Of a stretch of 35,217 nt of DNA, positions 1-7,987 are shown in pieces; the first letter of the stretch is position 1; the number at the start of each line of letters is the position of its first letter. Position numbers and translations under genes: made by a program. The stretch covers positions 1 through 35,217 of the forward strand of contig DTUY01000062.1 of NCBI GenBank assembly GCA_012963885.1, given 5' to 3'. The DNA comes from Candidatus Poribacteria bacterium (GTDB taxonomy: Bacteria > Poribacteria > WGA-4E > UBA9662). The notes under the pieces were generated by a model. The model was not told the origin of the DNA. It did not search any database and was given only the letters and a program-made list of their open reading frames with translations.

Positions 1-558
1 TCCTCCAATGACCATAGAAGACACTAACGATGAATGAATGTTAACAGACCCTAGTATCCAACCAACTGACTTCGGTAAGTAGGAGTTGCCAAGCATTTTG
101 AGCCAACCGTTGGGCAGCATGATGGTTTCGTCGTGTGTGATTGCCAGCATCAGTCCACGATACACCATAAACCCTCCGAGCGTAACGATAAAAGCCGGTA
201 CGCGTTGGTAAGCAATAAGAAATCCATGAAGAATACCAATCAGAATACCAATTAATAAAGCAATTAACATCGCGACTAACACGCTTTGATCAAACCAGAC
301 GTGAATGACAGCGACAATCGCACCCAGTAGTCCTGATCCAAAACCAACTGATAGATCTATATTACCTGAAACGATGATCAGTACCATTCCGATAGAAAGG
401 ATTGCTGTGACAGATGTCTGACGTGAGAGATTAGATAGATTCCGACTACTGATGAATGTGCCGTCGGTAATCACAGTAAAGATGACCCAGATGCTGACAA
501 GCGCCAGCAACATGGTATAAGTTCTCAAATTCAAATGTATGGTGAGCCGCTTTAGCAT
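1..558 (-). CDS. XylH-type sugar ABC transporter permease (C-terminal part cut off by the window edge)
   Basis: Translating the reverse strand from ATG at 558 gives 186 codons that stay open to base 1, so this is the N-terminal part of a longer protein. It starts MLKRLTIHLNLRTYTMLLAL and has several hydrophobic segments. The stretch with NLSNLSRQTSVTAILSIGM followed by SGNIDLSVG is the hallmark of monosaccharide permeases of the XylH/RbsC type (BPD_transp_2 family), as is the later PAFIVTLGGFMVYRGL. These inner-membrane proteins form the sugar channel with an ATPase and a periplasmic binding protein, which should lie beyond base 1. No good Shine-Dalgarno precedes the ATG. The gene is divergent from the amidohydrolase at 779, which suggests a shared control region. 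The exact sugar cannot be told from this fragment; the motifs look closer to XylH than to RbsC. Confidence 0.9.
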   Translation of the reverse strand, partial: MLKRLTIHLNLRTYTMLLALVSIWVIFTVITDGTFISSRNLSNLSRQTSVTAILSIGMVLIIVSGNIDLSVGFGSGLLGAIVAVIHVWFDQSVLVAMLIALLIGILIGILHGFLIAYQRVPAFIVTLGGFMVYRGLMLAITHDETIMLPNGWLKMLGNSYLPKSVGWILGSVNIHSSLVSSMVIGG

Positions 559-583
559 CTGTTTTTTTCTGGGTTCTTACTGC

Positions 584-612
584 TTGATCTATGAAAAGAG
601 ATTGGGTATAAT
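584..612 (+). promoter_or_regulatory. Probable sigma70-type promoter for the 779 gene
   Basis: TTGATC at 584-589 is followed after 17 bases by a perfect TATAAT at 607-612. The start would be near 619, leaving a leader of about 160 bases before the GTG at 779. It lies between two divergent genes, where a promoter is expected. Confidence 0.5.
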
Positions 613-615
613 CTC
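598..615. promoter_or_regulatory. Dyad overlapping the -10 box (candidate operator)
   Basis: GAGATT (598-603) and AATCTC (610-615) form a perfect 6-bp inverted repeat with a 6-base centre. The right arm covers most of the TATAAT box, the geometry of a repressor site that blocks RNA polymerase. No regulator gene is present in the window to match it to. Confidence 0.35.
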
Positions 616-778
616 AAAAATTTTGCGGTGTTTCAGGTTGTGCAACACCAAGGGATTGTAAAAGAGGTCTTCAATTTTTGCAACTGATAAACAGGACAAT
701 AATAAAGAATCAATTGTGTACTATTAACTTAATTACACCCTAAACCTTTTGCGGTAAATAGATTGTAAGGAGAGTAAA

Positions 779-1636
779 GTGCCAGATTTCTCGGCAGTGG
801 ATACCCATCTTCACCTGTGGCAGATTGACAGATTTGATTACCCTTGGCTTAATGATATTCCGCCATTAAATAGATCATTTCTACTAAAAGATTTTCATCA
901 GCATTCGGAAGAAGTTGATATTAGTGATATGGTCTTTGTCCAATGTGATACTATTGCTTCACAGGGGCTTGATGAGGCAAGTTGGATTGCCTCGCTAGCC
1001 GAAGTGGATTCGCGGATCAAAGGCATCGTGGCGTTTGCCCCAGTTGAGGAAGGAACTGGAATGAAACCCTATCTTGATGAGTTGGTACAGGTTCCAAAAA
1101 TCAAGGGCGTTCGCCGTTTGCTTCATGTTTTGGACGATAATGTATTCTGTTTACAACCGAGTTTCATTAAAGGTCTACATATCTTGTCCGACTATAATTT
1201 GAGTTTCGACATCTGCATGAGGCATGACCAACTCTCAAGTGGCGTGAAGATGGTTCAGCAATGCCCAGATCTCCAGTTTATGTTGGATCATATCGGCGTT
1301 CCTGATATAAAGAACAAGGTATTTGATTCATGGTGCGATGATATTAAAGCTCTTGCTGATTTTGATAATGTGTACTGTAAAATTTCAGGGGTTGTTACAA
1401 CTGCAGATCATCAGAGTTGGACAGTTGATGAAATTAGCCCTTATATCAACTATGCGATTGAGTGTTTCGGATGGGACCGTATTGCGTACGGTGGTGATTG
1501 GCCAGTTTCTACGCTGGCGACAACGTATCCACGTTGGGTCGAAGTGCTAGACCAAATAGTTAGTGGTGCCTCGGACCAGCAGAAACGCAAACTCTATTGT
1601 GAGAATGCTATCAAGTTCTATCGACTCGAAAAATGA
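779..1636 (+). CDS. Amidohydrolase_2 family lactonase (L-fuconolactonase-like)
   Basis: This is a 285-residue TIM-barrel hydrolase of the COG3618 / Amidohydro_2 type, which opens sugar-acid lactones in fucose, rhamnose and related uronate-like pathways. The N-terminal VDTHLHLW carries the metal-site His pair (H10, H12). Further family marks are GIVAFAPVE, IKGVRR, a mid-protein FMLDHIGVPD, NVYCKISGV and the C-terminal RIAYGGDWP before YCENAIKFYRL. Length is normal for the family. The start is GTG at 779, chosen because AAGGAG at 767-772 sits six bases upstream. The next gene starts 13 bases after the stop, so the two are probably co-transcribed. The exact lactone is unknown; the divergent sugar permease suggests an imported sugar. 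Confidence 0.85.
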   Translation: MPDFSAVDTHLHLWQIDRFDYPWLNDIPPLNRSFLLKDFHQHSEEVDISDMVFVQCDTIASQGLDEASWIASLAEVDSRIKGIVAFAPVEEGTGMKPYLDELVQVPKIKGVRRLLHVLDDNVFCLQPSFIKGLHILSDYNLSFDICMRHDQLSSGVKMVQQCPDLQFMLDHIGVPDIKNKVFDSWCDDIKALADFDNVYCKISGVVTTADHQSWTVDEISPYINYAIECFGWDRIAYGGDWPVSTLATTYPRWVEVLDQIVSGASDQQKRKLYCENAIKFYRLEK

Positions 1637-1649
1637 CACGGGAGAGAAA

Positions 1650-2396
1650 ATGAACGAAGAGGAACGTTATCTCTTTGATCTATGGGGATATGTAGTCATC
1701 GAAAATGTTCTGAGCACAGATCAGCTAGCAATACTCAACCACCTGATAGATCAACGTAATTTCCCAACGCCAACCGAAGATATCCAATCTCAACGCTTCG
1801 GTGGATTTTTTGACTGGGAAAAGGATGCTTTTCGTCATTTATTGAACCATGAAAGAATCACACCATTACTCAGGGAGATCATCGGTTCAAAGTTTCGGCT
1901 TGATCACGCTTATGGCATCCTGATGACAAAGGGAAATGCAGGGGGAAACTTGCATGGTGGTGGTGAACCTTATGATCCTGCCCAGTATTACATCTTCAAA
2001 AATGGGCGGATGTATAATGGTTTGACGGTTGTTTCTTGGGCATTAACAGATGCTTTGTCGGGGCAAGGCGGATTTTGCTGTATCCCCGGGAGTCATAAGA
2101 GCAATGTACGTCGGCCATCTTACTTCACTCCTGTTGAAGGTGACCCAAAATGCATGGTAGGTGTTCACCAAAAGGCCGGAGATGTCGTCATATTTACCGA
2201 GGCATTGACACACGGCACTTTACCTTGGAAATCAACTCATCCACGCCGTTCAATTCTGATTAAATACAGTCCTGGACATTTGTCTTGGGGACGTGGTCGG
2301 TATTCCGATGATTTGCGGCGAAAGATGGAATCTGAAGACCAAAGGCTGATGCTTGAACCTCCATACGTGAGCAATCGTAAAGTAGTGGTTGAATGA
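1650..2396 (+). CDS. Phytanoyl-CoA dioxygenase (PhyH) family protein, HxG variant
   Basis: The product has 248 residues and the fold signature of PhyH-type Fe(II)/2-oxoglutarate oxygenases. The start is ATG at 1650, with GGGAGA at 1640-1645 as ribosome site; an upstream in-frame extension overlapping the lactonase is unlikely. It opens MNEEERYLFDLWGYVVIENV, very like the paralogue at 7044-7805. The double-stranded beta-helix shows LHGGGEPYD (H102), GGFCCIPGSHKSN, distal His H188 in THGTLPW and R199/R200 for 2-oxoglutarate. The residue two after H102 is G104, not the usual Asp/Glu, so the iron site is not canonical (see findings). The substrate cannot be inferred beyond the sugar-catabolic context. 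Confidence 0.85.
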   Translation: MNEEERYLFDLWGYVVIENVLSTDQLAILNHLIDQRNFPTPTEDIQSQRFGGFFDWEKDAFRHLLNHERITPLLREIIGSKFRLDHAYGILMTKGNAGGNLHGGGEPYDPAQYYIFKNGRMYNGLTVVSWALTDALSGQGGFCCIPGSHKSNVRRPSYFTPVEGDPKCMVGVHQKAGDVVIFTEALTHGTLPWKSTHPRRSILIKYSPGHLSWGRGRYSDDLRRKMESEDQRLMLEPPYVSNRKVVVE

Positions 2397-2883
2397 GGAA
2401 CAGATTGGGAAAACTGTATCCTTACAACAACTAGCTTGAAGAAAGGCCAAATTCACTCCGAACTGTGTATACTGCGGACAGAAAGTTTAAGATCTTTTGC
2501 TCCTAAATTTGAGAAGATCCGTCCTTTCACTATCCAGTTGAAACAGGAACAGCCAAATAAAAACGGAATTGTTCAGCACTTAACAACACTCGCAAACGTT
2601 AAAAATACTGACTGCGCAATACTACCTGATGCTTGCTGGAAACTCATTTTATAAGAAGTGCCAGCTGGTTCTAGAAATTGGATATGTCATTATTATAAAA
2701 TATATTTGGATACTTACAAAAGGTAAAAATGTTAGGAGACGTTTAAGCAATCTGATCTGGTAAAAGCCTCGATAATGAATTAACACTGCATATGCTGGCA
2801 AAATGGGAGATTACAGTTAATATTTATCAGAAACCAGTTTGATATGGGCGCCTTCTTGTTTCATTAAATCAAAAAGAGAAATT
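2397..2883. other. Intergenic stretch, 487 bases, no gene seen
   Basis: It is AT-rich, particularly around 2680-2720. Open frames here are short, have no ribosome site and match no family I know. It probably carries the promoter of the 2884 gene, but no box pair stands out. Confidence 0.5.
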
Positions 2884-3801
2884 ATGGCAACAGTGAACCA
2901 AGAAGAAAAAGCGCTCAGAATTGAAACAGACTGTTATCAAGCAACTATACAAACAGAGGGCTATGTTAGCGGCGTCAGCGCAGGAAGTTTTATCGATAAA
3001 CGAACAGGTGTATCAGACCTCAGCTTTGGCTTGTGTATTGTTGATTTTTTACTTGAGCCGGGTGCTGATGATGAAGAAACGCCTGCGGACTTCCGTTATC
3101 ACTGGGGTGATGCGATACACGGAGATATTCCGAAACGCTATGTTGAACTTCCACAGATATGTACCCAAGCCAGAAAGCTTCCATACGAAATTGTGGAAGA
3201 TGGGGGTTTTGTGGCTGTGCAACAGTGGTTTAACTGGGACTCGGCCCGTTTGCCTTACACAGGCGGTTCACTTTGGGAACAATGGTTAGTTTTTCCCGAT
3301 GGTGTTCGTTGGTTTTTGGCTTATGACAAGGTAACTAGTGTAAACGCCATAGACAGCCTGATACTACGGATGGATATGCCGGGTCATATCAAGCACCAAA
3401 AAGGGGATGATTTCGATCGGATCTACCTAAGTTATCACGACTATATATCTTCAAAGGCATTTATTGAGGATTTTCCTCCCGATGCGAGTTATCTTTATCA
3501 ACGCCAAACGGGCAAGATCCCAAAACGCTTTATTCGTGCCTATCAATTGCCAAATGGGACTTGGTTGGCAGGAATGGCGTTGGATCCATCCATTGTCTAT
3601 GAAGCGTGGTGTCATCAACGTGGTTATGTATGCATGATTCAGGAAATTGGTGGCTCGCCGATACGTGCGGGTGAAAGCTTTGGGGCTGTTCATCTCGTTG
3701 GTTTCTTTGAAAGCATCGAAGAGATGAAAAATGTTTTCGACACGTATCAAGGAGCGAAAACAATACGGGTTGAAACTGGTGGATGGACACTAGAAACTTG
3801 A
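2884..3801 (+). CDS. Conserved-looking beta-rich protein of unknown function
   Basis: I do not recognise a named family. The chosen start is ATG at 2884 (305 residues, MATVNQEEKALRIETDCYQA), because the 15 codons before it read like leader sequence and AAAGAGA lies just upstream; the ribosome site is weak. The sequence alternates short beta strands with Gly/Asp turns and many Trp/Tyr (GGSLWEQWLVFPDGVRWFLAY, LPNGTWLAGMALDP). It has no signal peptide or membrane segment. The opening, with LRIETDCYQATI and VSGVSAGSFIDKRTGVSDL, is reminiscent of galactose-mutarotase-like supersandwich proteins that act on sugars, but this is only a fold guess. It lies between a PhyH gene and a Gfo/Idh/MocA gene on the same strand, consistent with a carbohydrate role. 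Confidence 0.75.
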   Translation: MATVNQEEKALRIETDCYQATIQTEGYVSGVSAGSFIDKRTGVSDLSFGLCIVDFLLEPGADDEETPADFRYHWGDAIHGDIPKRYVELPQICTQARKLPYEIVEDGGFVAVQQWFNWDSARLPYTGGSLWEQWLVFPDGVRWFLAYDKVTSVNAIDSLILRMDMPGHIKHQKGDDFDRIYLSYHDYISSKAFIEDFPPDASYLYQRQTGKIPKRFIRAYQLPNGTWLAGMALDPSIVYEAWCHQRGYVCMIQEIGGSPIRAGESFGAVHLVGFFESIEEMKNVFDTYQGAKTIRVETGGWTLET

Positions 3802-3929
3802 AGCGACTATTAGGAGTTACCTTCTTTAGACTGAAGAGCGAGTTTGAAAAAATTGGATTGTAGGTAGATCCATAATTATCTGTTAACAAACAATATTAAC
3901 TAAATAACATTTGGAAGTTGGGTTCAACT

Positions 3930-5093
3930 GTGGCTAAAATTATTGGTGTGGGTATCATTGGGATGGGATGGATGGGGATAGTACACAGCCGGTGCTATCT
4001 TCGCGTTGGACAGCATTTCCCTGACCTCAATCTTCGTCCACGCTTAATCATTTGTGCTGATGAGGTCACTGATCGCAGCCGCGAAGCCAAAGATCGTTTC
4101 GGTTTTGAACGACAGACAACCGATTGGCAGGAAGTGATTTCGAATCCAGATGTAGAAATCGTAAATATTGCGGCACCAAACAGTATGCATCTTGAAATCG
4201 TGCAAGCAGCGGCTAAAGCGGGGAAACATATCTTTTGTGAAAAACCGGTTGGCCGAACCCCGCAGGAAACTGTTGATATCGAATATGCAGCAAGACAAGC
4301 AAGTGTTTTAACCTGTGTGGGCTATAATTACAGATGGTCGCCATTGGTGCAGTACGCTCGGCAATTGATCAAAGAAGGACGCTTAGGTCAAATTACACAC
4401 TATCGAGGGCGATTCTTTGCTGGTTATGCCAGTAATCCTCATGCAGTGTTGTCATGGCGTTTTCAACGTGAGCTTGCGGGTTTGGGGGCTTTGGGAGATC
4501 TAATGTCTCATGTGATTGATATGGCTCAGACGATTATCAGTCCTATCAAACGTGCGGTGAGTAACTATGAAACCTTTATACCTCAACGTCCACTGCCGAC
4601 ACCTGGCAAAGGAACACATTTCACCGTTCAGCAAGGTGGGCCGGTAGGTGATGTTACCAACGAAGACTACGTTGGTACACTGGTTCAGTTTACTAACGGC
4701 GTTCACGGCACGTTGGAAGCGTGTCGAATAATCAGTGGACTGAAGTGTCAGATGGCATTTGAAGTCAATGGAGCCGATGGTGCTTTGAATTGGGATTTTG
4801 AGAGAATGAATGAGCTTAACCTATATCTGCCAAATGAGAACAATCACCATGACGGTTATGTTCGTGTTCTGAGTGGGCCTGAACACCCTTTTCACTCGCA
4901 GTTTAATCCCGCGCCTGGCACCGGGCTTGGCTACGACGACTTGAAAGTTATTGAAAGCTACAATTTTCTGAAAGCCATTGAACATGGGAAGCAAATGAAA
5001 CCTGGTTTTGCTGAGGCATTATCAGTCGCACAGGTGCAAACAGCAATACAAAAATCATGGGAAAGCGAAAGATGGGAAGTTGTAGATCGTTGA
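3930..5093 (+). CDS. Gfo/Idh/MocA family NAD(P)-dependent oxidoreductase
   Basis: This 387-residue oxidoreductase belongs to the family that oxidises or reduces sugars, inositols and their derivatives. The Rossmann N-terminus has GIIGMGWMG (G11-G16 fingerprint) and the signature CEKPVG with the catalytic/cofactor Lys at K105. The C-terminal half carries [15 protein letters not shown], with the conserved Asp and His of the active site. I chose GTG at 3930 because the upstream TTG at 3918 lies directly against GGAAG (3913-3917) and leaves no spacer; the spacing to 3930 is itself longish (12 bases). The length is usual. Among the three paralogues here this is the best conserved at the EKP motif region and should be active. 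The substrate is not predictable. Confidence 0.88.
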   Translation: MAKIIGVGIIGMGWMGIVHSRCYLRVGQHFPDLNLRPRLIICADEVTDRSREAKDRFGFERQTTDWQEVISNPDVEIVNIAAPNSMHLEIVQAAAKAGKHIFCEKPVGRTPQETVDIEYAARQASVLTCVGYNYRWSPLVQYARQLIKEGRLGQITHYRGRFFAGYASNPHAVLSWRFQRELAGLGALGDLMSHVIDMAQTIISPIKRAVSNYETFIPQRPLPTPGKGTHFTVQQGGPVGDVTNEDYVGTLVQFTNGVHGTLEACRIISGLKCQMAFEVNGADGALNWDFERMNELNLYLPNENNHHDGYVRVLSGPEHPFHSQFNPAPGTGLGYDDLKVIESYNFLKAIEHGKQMKPGFAEALSVAQVQTAIQKSWESERWEVVDR

Positions 5094-5118
5094 AACGGAC
5101 AGGAAATAAAAGTTCAGC

Positions 5119-5616
5119 ATGAAATATAAATTGAAGGTATATGTGCGGTTGATGTTGTTAAGCATACTACCTCTTCTTTATAGTTGCCATATTGATGATT
5201 CCGCAAAGATTGATGTTGCCTACGAAAAAGGGAAAAAAGCTGGATACCATGAAGGGTTCTTAGCGGGTTTGGAAAAAGGTAAACAAGAAGGAATCCATCA
5301 AGTGGAAACCAAGCAACCGAAACCATTAATTGTTGCTGTTTTGGAGACTACTTTGAAGTCGGGAACAATCCTTTTTATACTGTTTTTCATTGTCATGATT
5401 ATTTGGATGACTAGTTCCAAAGAGTACCGAAAAAAAGGGGTTATTCAGATCCATCGCGATTTGCAAGCAACAAATGAGGAAATCCAACTATTGCGGATGG
5501 AAACAAGTAAAATCGGATCGACAATCTCGGACCTGTCAATAGAAGTGAAAGAAACAATGATTGGACTTTCCCCCAGCCGATTCAAGGATACACAAAAGGA
5601 TAATCAAGAAAAATAA
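5119..5616 (+). CDS. Putative lipoprotein/membrane protein with six GX3 repeats and a coiled coil
   Basis: A 165-residue protein of unknown function. It begins with a basic, hydrophobic signal ending in LLYSC, a possible lipobox with C23 (Tyr at -2 is unusual). Residues 35-58 form six exact tetrads ending in Gly: YEKG KKAG YHEG FLAG LEKG KQEG. Such GX3 runs occur in Yae1-type proteins and in the N-terminal region of FliH. A transmembrane helix follows at about 83-98 (ILFILFFIVMIIWMT), then a charged segment (107-160) that looks like coiled coil. If the first segment is a lipoprotein signal, the repeat would be outside the membrane and the coil inside. It starts 25 bases after the Gfo/Idh/MocA gene, with AGGAAA at 5101-5106. 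Confidence 0.65.
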   Translation: MKYKLKVYVRLMLLSILPLLYSCHIDDSAKIDVAYEKGKKAGYHEGFLAGLEKGKQEGIHQVETKQPKPLIVAVLETTLKSGTILFILFFIVMIIWMTSSKEYRKKGVIQIHRDLQATNEEIQLLRMETSKIGSTISDLSIEVKETMIGLSPSRFKDTQKDNQEK

Positions 5617-5758
5617 AACTTGAAAACGCTATGCAGCCTAACTCAGTGTGGTATAGATGTAAAGCATATACTGCTGACCTGATGCGCATGTTCTGATTGA
5701 TGAAAATTGATGATGAGCGTCAACTCGCAGACCGCAACACGAAAGGTAAAAATGGGAA

Positions 5759-6748
5759 ATGAGAATGATCAAGAAAATTATTTATCAGCCGATACGCATC
5801 GCCGATATCATCGGTGGACATGTTCATCCTGCTGCCTGTGTTACCGATAGCGGCAAAGTACTTGTCGTCTATAACAAAGAAGGTGGAGGAGGAAAGGAGC
5901 TACTATTGAGCCATTCCAGCGATGGTGGATTAACTTGGAGTTGCCCCACTCCCATGCCCACCATACAAAACTGCTCGATTTACCCCGGATCTCTGACAAC
6001 GTTGAGTAACGGGACGATACTGCTTAATTGGTCATGTTATCGGAAAACGAGAGAAACTCTCTGGCGGGAACCGCAGTTTTCCCTCAGTTATGACGAAGGC
6101 GAAACTTGGTCTGATCCACAAAATTATCCCATCACCAACCACACAAACTATACTTGTCTGCGCCACGCTGTCGTCGAACGATCAGTTTCTGAGTGGGTGT
6201 GTCCCTTTTATGATCGAACAGTTTTATATGACCATCAAAGTGATCAGATAAAGCCTTTTAGCGATGGTCGAAATCACGGTATGGTACCTGTGATATGTAC
6301 TGGAAATGGTGTCCTGATCAGTGGAGCTCCACAAGCTAATGCGCCTGTTCCCATCGGCGTGCCAGGCGAAATGGTAGGTGGACTGCGTTCAACCGATGAT
6401 GGTCTCACTTGGACGGCGATGAATGTCTTCCCTCATTTCGGCGTGGCTGGCTACGATCTTACCTCATTGACCAATAATTGGGTTGTTTTAACTTACATAG
6501 TCTATGGGATAGGTCATGATGGAGAGTTTAGCTATGGTTTAACTATCTCACGTGATGAGGGAATCACTTGGCACTTTGATACTGCTTTTGAAGTCTACAA
6601 TCCAGGACGGCGTATCATGGGACGTGGATGGCCTCGCACCGTGCAAATCGATGATGAAACGCTCGGCACAATTTTTTATGATCTCGACCAGGATCAACCT
6701 GACGGACCGGGAGTATTTATTGTACATACACCATTGAATGAATGCTGA
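5759..6748 (+). CDS. BNR/Asp-box sialidase-like beta-propeller protein
   Basis: The 329-residue product has four Asp-box motifs of the SxDxGxTW type: residues 53-60 (SSDGGLTW), 110-117 (SYDEGETW), 211-218 (STDDGLTW) and 264-271 (SRDEGITW). Their even spacing fits a six-bladed propeller of the sialidase/neuraminidase superfamily. There is no signal peptide, so it is probably cytoplasmic or exported by another route. Many proteins with this pattern act on or bind glycans, but I cannot confirm the catalytic Arg triad and Tyr/Glu pair of true sialidases, so hydrolase activity is open. The start is ATG at 5759; ATG at 5765, with GGGA seven bases upstream, is about equally good. It is separated from the previous gene by 142 bases. 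Confidence 0.8.
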   Translation: MRMIKKIIYQPIRIADIIGGHVHPAACVTDSGKVLVVYNKEGGGGKELLLSHSSDGGLTWSCPTPMPTIQNCSIYPGSLTTLSNGTILLNWSCYRKTRETLWREPQFSLSYDEGETWSDPQNYPITNHTNYTCLRHAVVERSVSEWVCPFYDRTVLYDHQSDQIKPFSDGRNHGMVPVICTGNGVLISGAPQANAPVPIGVPGEMVGGLRSTDDGLTWTAMNVFPHFGVAGYDLTSLTNNWVVLTYIVYGIGHDGEFSYGLTISRDEGITWHFDTAFEVYNPGRRIMGRGWPRTVQIDDETLGTIFYDLDQDQPDGPGVFIVHTPLNEC

Positions 6749-7043
6749 GAAGCTGATAGCTTTGTGATTTGGAGAGAATAGATCTTGCAGGACTCCAGCC
6801 AAACAGTCACGTACCCAACGCCAACAGATGCCGTGTCTTTCGAGACGTTGATGGAACTGTCATCCCACCATGCGGGGGCTGCCTTTCCGAGCGATTGGGT
6901 AATAAGCCCTCCCTGTCCAGTAGTGGTTCGACGGAATCATTATAGATAGGCTGTGAATGAGGCAATAGATTAAACAACTTGCGATATCTCGCCTGACTAG
7001 GTGCAAGAGGGATTATTGAATGAACATCTTGCTCGACGATGAA
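6749..7043. other. Convergent intergenic stretch with a 54-codon open frame (6785-6949 +)
   Basis: This lies between the convergent propeller and PhyH genes. A frame from TTG 6785 to TAG 6949 stays open and looks more GC-rich than the flanks; its residues include LMELSSHHAGAAFPSDW and CPVVVRRNHYR. It has no good ribosome site and I recognise no family. It could be a decayed gene fragment. No convincing terminator hairpin was found. Confidence 0.3.
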
Positions 7044-7805
7044 TCAGGAAGGACTAATAATATATCCTTTTTCGGTTTGCTGATTTGATGGCCGACTGAT
7101 ATACGGAGCACGAAGTATCTTTTGCTGAGACTCGGTATAATCATAAGCTTTAGGATCATAGTAAGTACCCCACCAAGAAACATAGCGTGGAGAATATTTG
7201 TAAAAGAGCGTTCGTCGCTGGGCGGGCGCTGTCCAAGCGAGGGTGCCATGTCTTAGTGCTTCGGTAAAAATAACTACCGAGCCTGCCGAACAAGATATTT
7301 GTTCTACACAGGCTGATGGTTGCCCAACGCAGGTAATACTGCTGGGGGATGGGAAACTACTCTTGTGACTACCGGGGACACAACAAAAACCGCCCGCACC
7401 AAATGGCACATCTTTCAATGCCCATGCAACTGAAACCAATCCACAGTGAATTTTGTCATCTTGCACATTATAGTGATACATCGTGCTATACGGTGTGCCG
7501 TTGAAGTGCAATTCACCTGCCCCACCTTCTATCATGTGCTCTGCATAATCGTGGTCTAGGCGAAAATCTTCCCCCAAAATTTTCTCTAAATAGGGAACAA
7601 GTGCTGGGTGGTCAATCAGATCTCGATAAGTTTTTCCCCATGAAATCAAATCCAAATAACGTGCCCGGCCAGCATTAGGGTTTTCAGACTGCATCTGATT
7701 TTCATCAAAGGTCGCGTTAAGTGTTGCAAGTTCTTTTTCGTTCAATACTTGGTTCAGTACCATGTAACCGCGCACATCAAATAAATATCTCTCTTCTTCA
7801 GTCAT
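7044..7805 (-). CDS. Phytanoyl-CoA dioxygenase (PhyH) family protein, HxN variant
   Basis: A 253-residue PhyH-type protein. The start is ATG at 7805 with AAGGA (7813-7817) eight bases upstream; an open extension to 7955 crosses the divergent promoter region and is rejected. The N-terminus MTEEERYLFDVRGYMVL matches the 1650 paralogue closely. Core motifs are GGAGELHFNGTPYS (H100), WALKDV, GAGGFCCVPGSHKSS, distal H186 in LRHGTLAW and R197/R198 with LFYKYSPRYVSWWG. The position two after H100 is N102, where classical enzymes have Asp. The aromatic C-terminal block (RYVSWWGTYYD) recalls the GHLSWGRGRYSD of the 1650 protein, so the two belong to one sub-clade. It is divergent from the PhyH-HEAT gene, 182 bases away. 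Confidence 0.85.
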   Translation of the reverse strand: MTEEERYLFDVRGYMVLNQVLNEKELATLNATFDENQMQSENPNAGRARYLDLISWGKTYRDLIDHPALVPYLEKILGEDFRLDHDYAEHMIEGGAGELHFNGTPYSTMYHYNVQDDKIHCGLVSVAWALKDVPFGAGGFCCVPGSHKSSFPSPSSITCVGQPSACVEQISCSAGSVVIFTEALRHGTLAWTAPAQRRTLFYKYSPRYVSWWGTYYDPKAYDYTESQQKILRAPYISRPSNQQTEKGYIISPS

Positions 7806-7880
7806 TGTGAGTTCCTTTTGATTTAACTGTTTTTGATATTGCTTTTCATCTAGTTGGTATATAGGATTTGGTATTGTTGT

Positions 7881-7909
7881 TTGGTAATACTTTCTGTGTT
7901 TTGTATATT
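7881..7909 (+). promoter_or_regulatory. Possible promoter for the PhyH-HEAT gene
   Basis: TTGGTA (7881-7886), a 17-base spacer and TATATT (7904-7909) lie in the gap between the divergent PhyH genes, about 80 bases before the ATG at 7988. The gap is AT-rich, so chance matches are likely. Confidence 0.3.
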
Positions 7910-7987
7910 CCACAAGTCGTGTTATCATACAGTATTCTGTTGTGCCTATACACAACTAATTATCCATCCCATTTAGGGAGAAAAACA

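Noticed and set aside
1650..2396. Firm call of this PhyH protein as a halogenase
   Set aside because: An HxG motif alone is not proof; no chloride-site or carrier-protein context is seen, so it is kept only as a hypothesis.
2436..2654. 72-codon frame after the first PhyH gene
   Set aside because: No ribosome site, atypical composition and no family match; treated as intergenic.
7806..7955. Upstream extension of the minus-strand PhyH gene
   Set aside because: It would cover the divergent promoter region and lacks a ribosome site; ATG 7805 has AAGGA at good spacing and matches the paralogue's N-terminus.
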